64,000 nucleotides of DNA, from assembly GCF_021134715.1 (NCBI RefSeq), contig NC_060022.1, positions 6,329,001-6,393,000 on the forward strand, written 5' to 3'. The notes under the pieces were generated by a model. That model searched no databases. It was not told where the DNA came from and saw only the letters and a program-made list of their open reading frames with translations. The translations under genes were made by a program, and so were the position numbers. The stretch is from Daphnia pulex (Eukaryota; Arthropoda; Branchiopoda; Diplostraca; Daphniidae). Of this stretch, positions 45,659 through 57,924 are shown in pieces. How positions within the stretch are numbered: the first letter of the stretch is position 1; every line of letters starts with the position of its first letter.

Positions 45659-48600
45659 TTTCGACGACTTGGTGGTGTCTTTTGCTTTAAAAACTAATCT
45701 GGGTCTAAGCCCTTAGCAAATCGGAAATCAAAAGGTGGCGGAAAGGAGGTTTCACGCCACAGCAATTCACTCGTAGAACACCGCGATGAAAAAGAAAAAA
45801 AAACACGCCTTAAAAAATTCACTAGTTTCAAACGACGGGGTGTGTGTGTGTAATATACTACGAGCAACGTGCCACGCGAACCGACACTGCCTACAGTTCA
45901 GCTCAGTCTGACAACGACAGTAAAGTAAAGCGCTGAGTCGCCGGTAGAGGCGCTATTTACCCTGAGGTTGTGTCTAACCGAGACGGTGAAAAAAGCCTCG
46001 CCACGGGTAGATTTACTTGCTAACCCCCTCCCCCGGGACAGATGGCGTCCATGCAACCAACCACTACTATTCTCTGGGGTTTTCCGAACGAATCGTAAGT
46101 GCGGTTTTGTAGTTTTTTCGGGTTTCCGTCTCGATTGATGCAATGCTCTAGCGATTGCCACGTATGCTAATATTCTGTTTCTGTACAGAAATGAGAGATC
46201 CCGAAACACTTTTTTTCTTTTCCTTTGTCCGGTCTAACCTTATTTGGGGTTTTAACAAAAAACATTCAGAAAAATCGAAGGCCGCCATCTTTGTCTTATT
46301 ATTTCGCTTTCGTTCTCCATCGGAACCGATTCCCACGTTTTCTCTTCATTTCGTGCGGTTGAAATGAAATTGTTGGAACATATCAATAAAACATTGCCTC
46401 GCGTCGTTAGGTTAGGTATTGTTTTCTTCCAGATGGAGCCACCACCCAGTGCAAACAAAGAAGAATATTGCCAGCAAGTCCTTCTTCATCTTTCACCTCA
46501 ATACTTTTATCTGACGATAACTAATTTTCGAAGCCATATAAGGAGATTGTCGTACCAAAGCCTCGACCTCAATCTACGTCGGTGAACAAATTTCAGCGGT
46601 TGATTCATCGTCACTAGCTTCCTGTCAATGGCAAACTCATATATAATGCTAGCCTGTTTAAGTTTGAATTAAGATTTTCCAACTGTAACTAAACCTGAAG
46701 GTCTTTAATAACGAACTGTGTGTGGCGCCAGTCTACAAAAGTTGAAAGTTAACCTAAGGAAAACCTGTCGCAAGGAAAACGGGTTTTGTCTTTGACGTCA
46801 AAAGAGTTGCGAGCTAAAGTCCACAGGTCGGTCGGGCTTTTCCCGTTGTTGCCTAAGAACAACTTTGCCGCCCTCGGGGTTCATACTTCATAGTTTTAAA
46901 TAGCTGCTGGAGGAGGATTCCTCCCAGCAACCACCCAGCAGAAGACACCTATCCGACTATTTGCTTGTAAGTTTGAATATAAAGTAAATCACGACTTGAA
47001 CGAACTCTAGTCGTGTGTGTATACGAATGGAGAAAGGCCTGGTTTTTATCTTCCAGGTCGGGTAGAAACTAGCACAAATAAAAGAGCCAAGTAAAAGAAA
47101 CGATGGAATGGAAAAAGGTGCAACGGTCACATATAGCCTGCAGGCGGTTTTGTGTTCGCCCCTCAAATTCTCCCCCTCGAGGCCGCCCTCGTAAACAAAT
47201 AGGAAACAGACGTGAATTCCCTAGCATCTGCCGTAAAGTTGGTCACACCTCGCACCACCATAGAACATTTAAAAATTTAAAATGATGGGATTTTGTCCTG
47301 GCTTTTAAAGCCATCTCCAAGGAAACTCGTGTGTTTTCTACAGGTGAGATCATGATTGTATCAAGGTCATTTCTGTGGAAATGCTTAACCCCCCTCCATC
47401 TGTAAAAGCCTCGTCCTCCCATATGCATAGAGTTTGCCGTGCTCATTCTAGTTAGATGATGATAGTCGAGCTGGTGGGCTGAGGGGAAAATTCTCAACTG
47501 ACAGCACTCATCTATCAAACGTAAAGAAAACAAAAAACTAAACTCAGGGAATGTTTATTTCCTTTTAAATCTTTTCTTGCATGGAAGAAGGAAACACCTC
47601 AAACATTCATTTTGAGGTTTTTTGGTTCAAACCTAGATAAGTCATAAGTGACGTTGCGTCAGCTTCCTCTACGAAAATTTCCCCTCGAATCCACAAAAAA
47701 TTATTTCAATATAACCAGTTGAATCGAAAAGCGATGAGAATGATTAAAGGAAACTACATGAAAAAACAATGGAAACTTTAAGGTCTTGAATTCGTTATGG
47801 CATCTACCGCTTCGTGAAATAGGAAACGACATTTTCGGGCTCGATGTAAAGAGGAAATTCTCAATTTACTCACGCACGTTAGTCCATACGGGAACGAGAT
47901 ATCAGTTTATTTTTTTATTTTTATTTAGATTTTAGTTTTGAGATAATATAATAACAATAATATTGAGCTATTTTACGCCAACGCCATCTACAGACCACAT
48001 GACTTATTATAAACAGAATTAAACCGAAAGAAAGCTTAAGTTCAAAAGTGGAGTAATGACGTCGTGAATCCAATGTTGAAATTTAAAAGTCACCACTATT
48101 TATATTCAAGTATTTCACGTATAACATTAGGCTAATCCACACTTTTAAAACTTATGTGTGATGAGATTTCCGTTTCTAGAAAAAATACATAATATGCCCC
48201 GCCTGTGATTTTTCCGTCGTGAGAGAATGCCGAGTTCGTGACGAAGCTGAATCTGTGCTTGTCAAGTGATAGACAAACAATAGCCTGATCCTTCTCAACC
48301 CCGTGAATCGCCCAAATAGAAAGTTTATGGTTCGTTCGCGTTATTGCAGTCTCATCGTGAGGACGAGTAACGTTACAATAGACAGAATAATTCCTAGGGT
48401 ATGCAATCCAGCTTATGTAATCATCTTTGAGCCATATATTTATTTAAAAGACACGACATCAAGGAGCCCAACGCCTAAACCCGCGATGAAGTATATGCCG
48501 TTGTTAAACTGTTGGCAGTTCAATATTGTGTGCGCATTTATTCCTTGACTTATTATTTTCTAAAATTGATTTGCCTTTGTGATGTGTAAAAGAATAAATA

Positions 48601-48741
48601 AAGCTCGAATCGGTAATGTACAGGGACTCCCAAGTCTGGATTACACACTTGTATTCGCATTTCAAAACATGTTAAAATATTGAAAACCCATGAAAAAGGA
48701 AAGCTTTCGCTATTGGCCTAACTTGTAGGATCTTGTCACAA
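45659..48741. other. Innexin 3 upstream region and spacer to CBP80
   Basis: Contains the innexin 3 5' UTR (a probable acceptor lies just upstream of the ATG) and a GT-repeat near 45840-45850. Several open frames of 60-103 codons show no family resemblance. The right part is the 3' flank of the cap-binding gene. No supported gene. Confidence 0.45.
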
Positions 48742-51700
48742 TTAACTGCGAAGAGCTTGAAATTGTCGAAAAGTGTCAAGAATATTGCCATCCAAATCGT
48801 GTGTGAAGAGAAGGGTTTCCAACGTTTGACTGTACTTTTCCACCTGCTCATGATGCTGCATATTTTCAAAGAAATTATTCAAAATAAATTTGAAATGAAT
48901 GAATTAAAATGAATTAATATATATAATACATACCGCCATGAAAACTTGCTGCAATCTTCCAACAGTCCATTGATACCAAAATGTGTTGAAATCCTTGCCA
49001 TCTGTATCGCAACGAACGACGTGCTCCGACAAAATCATGATGAAACGCTGTAATGAAAGTCAAAATTTATATAAACATTCAAAGTGAAATTCAATATGTA
49101 ATAGTATACTTGAAACACGATCAAAAACAGGTTCTTTTGATCTGATTGGGCAGCCTCCAAGCGTTCTTCCATACGCTCGACCATCTCTTCCGTAGGTTGT
49201 TCCCCATCGTCCTTTGTAGCTTCTTTATTGCTAGAGGTGCGTCGACGCTTTTCGCCACCCTCTTTAGTTAAAACGGAAAAAAAATTAAGCGAATGATTAA
49301 CATTAATCCAAAGTTGTTCGCACCTCTAGATGGATCTTCATCAGATGATTCCGAATCAGATGGTGCAGCTCTGAGTTTAGCGCGTGCATCCGCCACCTCT
49401 TTCTCTAGACGGACGACGTGTTTGTTCATTTTGCGAATAGTCAAGTGCAAGACCTCCCAAATGTACGAACGAGTGAACTCGGGTGCCATGTCTCGTGAAA
49501 AGATCCAATTTGCTACGGCACAACACTCAACAATTTGTGTCTTTAACATCTTATCAACTACCACTCCTAAAAATTGTGGGTGGTGTTGCCAGAGCTCATA
49601 AACTTGACGAAGCATACAGATCTGTGCCTCTTCATTCTCACAAATATTCTATGACAGAAACGTAAAATTGAATCGTTTTATACTATCGATAACATTTCAA
49701 TCTGTTGAAAATACCTTGAAGACTGAATGATATTTAGCGAGACCTGCAAAAGTATGCGTAAAACTCTTCGATCCCAAATGTAGCAGAGTCTGAACAAATA
49801 CTTCAATTGCTAGAGGATTGTGTGAAGGCTCCATATCCCCGTCGTCATCTAATTACAATTGCATCAAAATGGCTTGAAGTTATACATATTGTATCCACCA
49901 TATTTACCTTTGAGAGGATTCGGTAGTTGCTGGACCAACTCTAGTACTTCTTCAGGCGTTGGCTTTTTTCTTAGGAGCTCAGTCAAAGTCTGGACTTGAG
50001 CAGCCCCAGGAAAACCATTTCCTCCTTCAATTTGGTATTTAAAGTACGGTTCTGGTTTCGGGGGCAACAGCGGTGAGTAACATTCAGGCACCATTTCAGT
50101 CACGCGCTTGTGATAGGAGAGTCTCAAACATTTCCCGAACACTTCAGAAACAAATTTTGCCTGAAATTTAAGTGTTCCTTTAGATAGATTTCGAAAAATT
50201 TCATTTTTTTAAACATTTACCTTGGGGTGGTCTTTTTCGAGTGAAAGACAATTCTGCCAGTCATCCCAACTCCAGCGGAATTGAAAGTTACTGAGATGGT
50301 AAGAAAACCAAGAAACGAATCTATCAAAGCAGGTGGCATTCATGGTATCAATTCTTTCGTAAAGCAACTCCGTAGCCTGTGCTAACACCTGGTTGTGAAA
50401 TAAAAAGTCAAATGAAAATGTTCAAGTTTCTACTGTAAGATCATATTTTCACCTGAGGCATTGTACTTGGTTGAAGCTTGCAAAGTTCTATCAAAGTACA
50501 ACCATAAGCAATCTCCAAGTAACGAGGGGAAGGCATTTGGAAAAGTTCTGAGAAGAGAACTTCAACTATCATGTATTCCAAAGGGATCTTATTTCTCTGT
50601 GGGAACGCCAACAATTGGGTGGCTCTGAAAAGCAAAATTAATTTACTATTATCTGCACAAACGTTTCTGTCAAGTTGAAACTCACAGTTCCTTGCGTTCG
50701 TTATGATGACGAGTGATGATCTGGTGTAAATGTTCCTCAATCAAGTAACGCTCTACTGAATGAGTTCCTGGTAAAAGTGGACCAGCCTGAAAATGAGTCC
50801 CGAGTTAAATACGCACGATACACACTTTTGAAAGCGTTTAACTTACTTCTGGACAGTCAGTGTAATCAAACATCCTGAAAACAACCCATGGTAGCGGATA
50901 TTGCGTACTAGCTGTGTGAGGCGGAGGTAGAATGACCGGGAGATTGTGTTGCAAAGCTTCAGAGAGGATAGAATCAAAAGCTAAATATGGACGGTAAATG
51001 TGTCTTTCCTGCCACTCGTCTGTCCGCAATTTCCGTACTTGAGCCCAAAGACATTCCAGGTATTCTTCCTAGAAAGAACGTTTTTCGAAATTTTTCAATT
51101 ATTATTAAAATGCCATGCCATTTCTGACCTGTGGGTGCGGAGTTTCACAATTCCAAACTCGAAGAGCAGCGACATGAGCAGTATTTCTTCTGCGAAGATA
51201 ACCTTCCATTGCTGCCATTATACGTTCAAGATCATTTTCTTTCTTTTCAAAAAGCTCTCGACCAACCCAAGGAAGCGCCGTCAACAACGCATACATGTAC
51301 CTGTAAATTGATACAGTGTTGTGATCTACATTACTCTTGCTTTAGAATAAAACAAAAATTTAATTACCAGTCTCGTCGAACCTGAGGAACTCCTTGTTCC
51401 ATGGCAGCGTCAATAAAACTGTCATATAACTGTAGCAAGGAAGAGGCAGAGACTATGTGACAGTTGACCATGTCAGATATGAAACGTACAATTAAACGAG
51501 CAGATTCCCATTGCCCCTCACGGAGAGCTTCTTTTAGGTTTCTCACTATTTGTTCCACAAACTAAAAAAAGATATACTTGTATCTTAAAAACTGAAAGTA
51601 CAATTTTAAAACAAACCTCTCCTCCAAAATTATAGTTTTTAGCATTCAGAAGACCAACTAATGTGCTGTAGATAGTACATTTCTCTGGCATTTGGATTGG

Positions 51701-51990
51701 GCATTCCGACAAAATACGTAATATTTTACTCTTGTACGTGTTCAAATCAGCTTCTAATACTGAAGCAAGCCCTTCTAAATTGCTTTCTAAAGATGATGAC
51801 GTTTTGTCTCCAACCCTGATAATAAGAGATTCTAACCGGTCTTCAATTTCTGCCTGCTCCGAGACAACTCTGCGCCTTTTACGATACCCATGTTCTGTAA
51901 TTTTAAACAAATAACTTTTTATAATGTCATCAAATTCTTCAATAAGTTGTAATCCTTACCATATCCATCATCACGTTTCCTACGACTCAT
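48742..51990 (-). CDS. NCBP1: Nuclear cap-binding protein subunit 1 (CBP80)
   Basis: The large subunit of the nuclear cap-binding complex, which acts in splicing, 3' processing, export and the pioneer round of translation. The N-terminus [10 protein letters not shown] is followed by a basic nuclear-signal-like stretch (YRKRRRVV) and the MIF4G domain ([20 protein letters not shown]). Later blocks include [37 protein letters not shown]-like [13 protein letters not shown] and [19 protein letters not shown]. The C-terminal helices include [20 protein letters not shown]. The stop follows [11 protein letters not shown]. Ten or more short introns, with the length near the human 790 residues. The frame is intact. 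Confidence 0.96.
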
Positions 51991-52289
51991 TCTTTGATTT
52001 TATTTTAAATTGGTCTACGACGCTTACAAGACAGACAAACTACTACCACCCTGTTTGACTGTTTGTCATATGGAGCTATTAAAGAAGCTGTTAATTTGAC
52101 GCCATCTATTGATGAAATCATAAACTTCGATGATCGTGAAAATAGTTTACATAACTTGACAACGTAGCTGTAAAAATTGTTTATTTTAGGCAACGCAATT
52201 TGGCGCAAAAATTCAATTCAGTTTATATTCAGCTGAATTGAATTAAATTCACGCAAAAATGGGATTTGTTGAATTCAATTTAGGTGAAA

Positions 52290-52297
52290 TTGGCTAC
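52290..52297 (+). repeat. Left target duplication of the CGGCAAA element
   Basis: TTGGCTAC lies directly left of the element and is repeated at 53010-53017. Eight bases is within the usual 8-10 for Mutator-like elements. Confidence 0.75.
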
Positions 52298-53009
52298 GAA
52301 TGTCGGACGATTCGGCAAAAACCATTTCGGCAAATCGCCGAAAACCGTTTCGGCAAAGTTGCCGAATTGTCACCTATGAAATTACCGATTCGGCAAAAGT
52401 CGATTCGGCAACTGTGCAAATGTAAATTGGCGGCAAATACTGTGGAACCCAATTAACCCCACAACGTTAGCTAGGGCTGTAAATCGGGTAAAAGCAAAGC
52501 GCACTGCTAAAAACCCAATTGATCTTTTTTTTCAAATCAAAATGGACTTAATGCCCACTTCGTTTTTTAAAGGAGAAGTTGTAGTTGGTTCTAAACGTCA
52601 TTTAATTTTCATGACTGACGAACAACTAGCGCTTTTGAAAACTGCCGTTCGATGGTATGCCGACGGAACCTTTAAAATAATAAACTTCCCTTTCACTCAA
52701 CTATTTTCCCTCCATGGTTTTCTAAAAAAGAATGGGCAGTTAAAGCAGGTTCCACTTTGTTTTGTGTTTATGTCGGGAAGGGCTCAAAGATCTCTCGGGA
52801 AAGACAGTATAATTCGCGTGTTGGTGGTGGCGCTGATTACCCGAAACCCACACAGCTAGCGCCACTGGCCTTACAACGGCATTTTAAACAATTTTGCCGA
52901 ATTGGCTTTTTACCGAATTGGTATGTACGATTCGGGAAAATAACAAAGTCAACCAATTCGGCAAAAACCAATTCGGCAAACGTCAAATTTGCCGAATCGT
53001 CCGTATACC
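52298..53009. mobile_element. Truncated Mutator-like element with CGGCAAA array ends
   Basis: The ends share CGGACGATTCGGCAAA in inverted orientation, and both are surrounded by further copies of TTCGGCAAA (about 52304-52410 and 52895-52999). TTGGCTAC flanks it on both sides. Inside, on the plus strand at about 52540-52790, is a remnant transposase reading RWYADGTFKIINFPFTQLFS, then GFLKKNGQLKQVPLCFVFMS. This matches the catalytic-core region of MULE transposases, in which ADGTFK holds the first acidic residue. Only about 90 codons remain, so it is a deletion derivative. Confidence 0.8.
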
Positions 53010-54217
53010 TTGGCTACAATTCACAACTTGGCTCGTAGTGCAAACTGTGGATGGAATGGAACGAACATCAGCTTGATGAGCGGCATTGATTAAGCCTGCA
53101 GGATTGCTTGACACACAATAACTGTCATCCGTTGAACTAGTGGATAGGCCTACAGATTCCGCTGCATTGACTACAATACAAAAAGAAATGATTAAAACGA
53201 AGAGTGAATAATAAAATTAATGGTGAATGGAAGTATGCTAACAACCACATGAGCCATACCTGGTAAAGAATTGTTCGTACTTGAGTCTCTTGTACGTGTG
53301 CTCTCGGCCCGTTTACGGCCCGCATTCACACTTTTCTCCACAGCAGGATTTGTTGTTGATGGGACACTACTGTTATTCACTGAACTGGTGGATAAAGATT
53401 CCGCTGCAATGACTACAACTTGAATACAAAAAGAAATGATGAACAATGAAGAGTGAATAATAAAATTAACGATGAATGGAAGTCTGCTAACAACCACATG
53501 AGCCATACCTGGTAAAGAATTGTTTGTGCTTAATCTTTCACCATTTCCCTGGCTGTCACAGAACCCTTTTTCAGTTTCTTCAAAATCCCCCTTGAATTTT
53601 CTTCTAAATGATTGCCCTTGCTCTGTGGCAAGGAGGGCAGCTGCTTCGGCCCCTGACACAAAGGTGTGAAAGGTTGGTTCACTTGAGTTTGGTATTTTTA
53701 TAAACATAATGACTTGGGCATTACTGTCTTCAGTCAGCCACCTGCCCTGTTAAAGAAAAAAATGTTACGATTCCAATTGAAGCTTAAACAATATAAAACA
53801 GAATACCCTGTCCTTTATTCCACTAATCCTCATGGATCTTGTTGAGCGTTTGGCTGAATGAATTCGCCTTTTCTTCGAATGATTGTCCTGTTGAAAGAAG
53901 AACACTTCACGTTATAAATAGTGCAAGTAAAAATGGGTTATTCAAGTAAAACTTACGTTAAGTTGCTGATAAACACCGCATTCTCTTTTTCGTTGGACAG
54001 CAGTTTTTTCCGTTGTTGTTGATTGAACACTTGAAATACATGCAGTATTCTCACTTGTAATTGGACGTAATCTGGTTCTTTTAGTTTTTTCACTAAAATT
54101 ATCGAAAGATCGCCCTCTCCTTTTGTTACTAACATGTTTTTCTCGTCTTTTTTTTAGAATTTCCTGGTGATTTTGACTTTCCATTGACTCAACCAGTTCT
54201 TTTACGCGTTCAGACAT
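52983..54217 (-). CDS. Unrecognised gene with duplicated exon; 3' end runs into the MULE
   Basis: I do not recognise this protein. Exon 1 encodes MSERVKELVESMESQNHQEI and a Lys/Arg-rich segment (KKRREKHVSNKRRGRS). A basic exon follows (KKRRIHSAKRSTRSMRISG). Exon 3 gives WLTEDSNAQVIMFIKI and FHTFVSGAEAAALLATEQGQ. Two related Ser/Thr-rich exons then start AESLSTSS and AESVGLSTSS. The likely last exon reads VVNCSQ at the target duplication and stops eight codons inside the MULE (GIRTIRQI-TGA). All junctions have GT-AG signals. The basic N-terminus suggests a nuclear protein. It could be a lineage-specific gene or part of a transposon. The exon model is by eye. Confidence 0.5.
53010..53017 (+). 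repeat. Right target duplication of the CGGCAAA element
   Basis: TTGGCTAC, identical to 52290-52297, directly right of the element end. Confidence 0.75.
53165..53520 (-). repeat. Tandem exon-intron duplication within the unrecognised gene
   Basis: Two copies, about 250 bases apart, share an exon end (TCTTTACCAG), an intron starting GTATGGCTCATGTGGTTGTT, an intron end with TTTCTTTTTGTATT, and an exon start GCGGAATCT. Similarity covers the intron as well as the exon borders, so the duplication is fairly recent. The second copy carries an extra GTAGGCCTA. Confidence 0.75.
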
Positions 54218-54239
54218 TTAAAATAAAACACTAATCTTC

Positions 54240-54500
54240 CAGGGAAAGCACGTCCCAGGTGGCACACAGACTATGTTTCAGACCTGTAACAGGGTTGTTT
54301 TAACGGCCTGTTTTAGGTCGGTAATGAGCGCATATAAGTTAGCTGTTACAGCCTTGTAATATACAGACTTTGTAAAACATGTCTGATACAGATATGTTTT
54401 TCAAATTATATTTCAGAAAGAAATAAGCTGGTCTGGGGTTTGAACCATCTATCTCAGAATATACAATCCAGTTCGCTATCCACTACACCATGCCTATCAT
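54240..54500 (-). mobile_element. tRNA-derived SINE (or tRNA pseudogene with tail)
   Basis: On the minus strand an A-box-like TGGTGTAGTGGATAGC (54475-54490) and a B-box-like GGTTCAAACCC (54436-54446) have tRNA spacing, as in the RNA polymerase III internal promoter. The acceptor stem does not pair, so it is not a working tRNA. An unrelated body follows down to about 54240, just upstream of the ATG at 54217. The body contains an imperfect repeat around ACAGGTCTGAAACA and CAGACATGTTTTACA. The 3' limit is uncertain. Confidence 0.55.
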
Positions 54501-54647
54501 GTAAAATCTGTATAATATCATGAATACTATTCATGTTCTCGTTTAATTGATAGTTTGACTTAGGATTTCTTTCTAAAACTGCTGATTATTATTCTAAGTC
54601 GCATAGTTTAGTATTATAACAATTATTTTTGAAAAATGTAAATATAT

Positions 54648-54985
54648 ACAGTAGGCACCAAAAGTGTCCGGACACCCGAGAGAACCTTACGGGAAACCGC
54701 TGTTTTCGCAAGGCGAAAAAGTGGTCAAATTTTCATTCGATTTGAATGAAAATTTTTCTGTAGGTTCTCTCGGGTGCCAGGAACAATCCTAATTTTTTTT
54801 AGAATTTTAAAATAATGGGAAGGGTAGGTTTTTGGTGAACCTAAAAGTGTCCGGACAGTTGAGAGGCCCATATGTAAATGGGCTTACTTTAGGTTCCAAT
54901 TGTGACTCACTGGGGAATGCTAGAGAAACGCAAACGGTCTTTAAAAAAAGATCTGCGTTTCTTCTATGGCATCCGTGAGTCACGA
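54648..54985. repeat. Nested inverted repeats, Tc1-like end plus small hairpins
   Basis: CAGTAGGCACCAAAAGTGTCCGGACA at 54649-54674 follows TATA and looks like a Tc1/mariner-type terminus. AAAAGTGTCCGGACA occurs again in direct orientation at about 54843. Between them CACCCGAGAGAACCT is inverted as AGGTTCTCTCGGGTG. A separate palindrome at 54903-54982 (TGACTCAC...GTGAGTCA, with GAAACGCA and TGCGTTTC inside) forms an 80-base hairpin. No transposase is visible. Confidence 0.5.
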
Positions 54986-55345
54986 TTTTTTAAAACAATT
55001 AGTGTTCTTTCCCTACCCACCCTCAAAATTGATTTCGTTCAGATCTCCGTTTCTGAGAGCCGTGCACTGCTGCCGGGTCTACGGAATTGCTTACTCCCCC
55101 CCCAGTCCCTACTAAACCCCTTTGTTTCAGAAAAACGATTTTATTTTTTTTTTCCTAAGCTTGCAACGCTGTCGTTGTTTATTTTTGGCGAAAACTCCTC
55201 ATGAGCAGTCTGTTATGGTATTATTTATTTTTTTATTTGCATCGTTAATTTTCAATATGTCAACTGTCAAAAATGATACAAAGAATGCCTACTTTTTTAA
55301 TACAGAAATAATTGAGTTACGAAATATATATAGGCCTACATTTTT

Positions 55346-55480
55346 AGGGAGGGTCGAGCGAACTACTACGTAATTTAAAGGGGGGGGGAGTCAGCCCGAA
55401 CAATTCAATCTACTACAAGGGGGAGGGAGGGGGGTAAAAATCCGCCAAAATCCCACTACGTAGTATGTGAACGGCCCCTA
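55346..55480. mobile_element. Small MITE with ACTACGTA ends
   Basis: The left GGGTCGAGCGAACTACTACGTA and inverted right TACTACGTAGT...GGCCCC sequences pair imperfectly over about 25 bases around a G-rich core. Ends of the type GGGCCGTTCA..ACTACGTA are common in arthropod repeats, from general knowledge. Non-coding. Confidence 0.45.
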
Positions 55481-55639
55481 AGCTATCAAATTTAGGACAT
55501 GGAGGCGGAGTATAAAAAAATTATCCATGCCATACGCCCAGCTTAACTTCATCATCACGGAAACAATCGAAGCCGTCAAAGTCTCCATCAAAACCCCGAT
55601 TGCCTACACTTTCAACACTAGGGTTGATTTTTTTCACAT

Positions 55640-56360
55640 TCGGCACTATGTAAAACCAATTCGACACTGTCACCAGTTTTGAAGGACATACCGTAATGTA
55701 CTGGGTATGCACATTCGGCACTTAACGAATCAGAGAATCAATTTTTTTATCAAAAGAAGAAGAATTTTATTTGAAAAATAAATGTATTAATTAATCATCA
55801 AGTTTACAACAGAGATCTAGTAGGGCTTTAAATTTTTGGCATTTTTGGTTTTAGAGACTAAGACGATATTTTCTTTTCTGTTGTGGTCATTCCACAATGA
55901 AAAAAACTTTGCATTCACCGAAAACTATAAGAACACTCTGCCAAACGGCCTTAACGAAATCTCAAATGAATTCAACTACACGTGTTTGCTTTTTTAGAAT
56001 ATCTTTAAATAGCAATTGGAGGACCTTTTCGTATTCTTTGCGTTTTTCGCGACATCAGAACGTAAGCTAATGGGACTTGCTTGTGTTGTGTACCACTTCG
56101 CATCATCGCATGAATGGTCCACAACTGCAAGAACAATTCGCCTAACAATACTAAAGGTACCATCATGATACCACCGCTTCGTTGTTTTTAGTTATTTTAG
56201 TTGAGCCCCAGTACCCCAAACTACCGTTTTGAGTTGACAGAGCCTAAAAGTGCAACACCCAATGCAACGGTGCCGAATCTGTCAAACTACTTGGTGCCGA
56301 ATTTGTTTAATTTAGTGCCGAATCACTCGTTTTGTAATAAATAGACATTTTAGTGCCGAA
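55640..56360. mobile_element. Element bordered by inverted TTCGGCAC arrays
   Basis: TTCGGCAC occurs at 55640 and 55714 on the left. Its reverse complement GTGCCGAA occurs at about 56270, 56294, 56315 and 56353 on the right. The orientation switches from plus to minus across the unit, as in the CGGCAAA element at 52298. No coding remnant is recognisable in the 600-base interior. Exact ends and a target duplication could not be set. Confidence 0.5.
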
Positions 56361-57113
56361 ACGTCTGGACACCAAACCCCAGACCTCGGCACCATGGACA
56401 TTATCTCCGCATCCAAATAAGGACATAGGAGACTGATCGAAGGACGAAATCAGCACGCTGAACGACCGGGACAACCACTTCCTGCTAGGTAGAAATTTCA
56501 ACCCCCACCACGAATCTTTGGAAACCACCAAACCACCCCGAAGAAAAAACGGCAAATCTATCTACATCTCTTTCAATCACCCTAAGCCACGCTCATAACC
56601 CCGAGGGGTTGAACACTCCTGGCAAAGTGTATGGGATGCAAAAATCACAAATGATTATCCAGTCACAATGTGCCTTTTTGTGATTTTCCCGGATTTTCCA
56701 ATCAAAATGTGACTTTTTTTAATTTCCCTATCAAAAAGTGACTTTTAAAAATTTCCCAATCATTTGACAGTGATTTTTTGTTAATTTCCCAATCTGAAAA
56801 ATGACTTTTCAGCGAATATTGATCTCGGTTTGATCTCGGTTGTCAAAAGAAGGTTAGGAAGAACATTTGAAAGAAAGGTAGCGGGAAATTATTGATTTTT
56901 AATTGGTATATGTTGGGCATATGAATACTAAAGAATATTAATAGTCTTTGTGTGAAAAGTCAAATCAAACTAGCCACAAAGTTGTGCAAATCCGCTAGAA
57001 CACGAGGAGGAACTATGACGTGTTCATTTTCATAATTAGATGCGGAATGCTACATATATATGTGTCATTACGGCAAAGAAAAAAGCGATGAGGAAAAACT
57101 TCAATCTGATCTA
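56361..57113. other. Spacer between array-ended element and TA-flanked element
   Basis: AT-rich. Around 56680-56810 a loose repeat of TTTCCCAATC...AAAAATGACTTTT occurs four or five times in direct orientation. No gene seen. Confidence 0.4.
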
Positions 57114-57924
57114 CCCTGCTAGCAATTTTACGTCGCCAGGACGGACTGTGTGTGTCCTTTCCGGACGATGGGATATCCCATCGGTCCGTCCTGAGTCCGT
57201 ACGCGGGACATCCAAATGTCGCGCCCAAGGATGTCCCACCGTGGACAGTCAATGGACGTCACCAAAGGACATAGTAGGGAAAGAAAATTTTGGGGATTGA
57301 AGAAAAGAAATTGGCGCGGGTGAGTCGGGTCACCCATCCAACTACTTCTTTCACCGATGCTGCTGCATTTTTATTTCTTTGCCACGTCTTCATCTGATGT
57401 GGCATATTTCCTTATTTCAGTTGTACAATGAATAGAATAATAACCTAGTTCTTATATTTGCACTTAGTAATAAAGTTTTAGATTGAATTATTGCAACAAT
57501 ATTTTAAGGAGGAGAGAATATTAAATATGGAATAAAGCGAAGATTTTATTTCAATTTCATATTTACAAAAATTAATGTATTTTTTATCATTACAAAGAAA
57601 TCATATCGTAGATTTACAGATAATTAATTTAAAATAATGTTTTATTACACCGCTCATCTCCAATATGATATTTATAGACTTTATCATGTATGGATTATAT
57701 ACGGTGGGAACTGGGAAGGTAGATGGATGTCAACAGGACATTCAATATTTATTGTCCTAAATGCGTCCAACTTTTCCATCCTTCGGACGTAAAAATTTGA
57801 CGTCTATTTGACGACCAAAAAAAATTATCCTATGGATATCCCTAGTTGTTCCCAAAAGGGCGAGACGTCCCTTGGATGAAGGGACTAACATAGGATATCC
57901 TATGGATATCTTGTGCTAGCAGGG
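57114..57924. mobile_element. TIR element CCCTGCTAGCA with TA target duplication
   Basis: CCCTGCTAGCA at 57114 and TGCTAGCAGGG ending at 57924 are perfect inverses, each bordered by TA. Both subterminal regions are rich in short GGAC, GACGTC and GGATATCC motifs, some palindromic (GATGGGATATCCCATC near 57170). No transposase frame is seen over 811 bases, so it is non-autonomous. The TA duplication would suit Tc1/mariner or a related group. Confidence 0.75.

Noticed and set aside
54420-54500. Possible functional tRNA gene
   Set aside because: A and B boxes are present, but the acceptor stem does not pair and no sensible anticodon arm could be set, so it was called a SINE or pseudogene.
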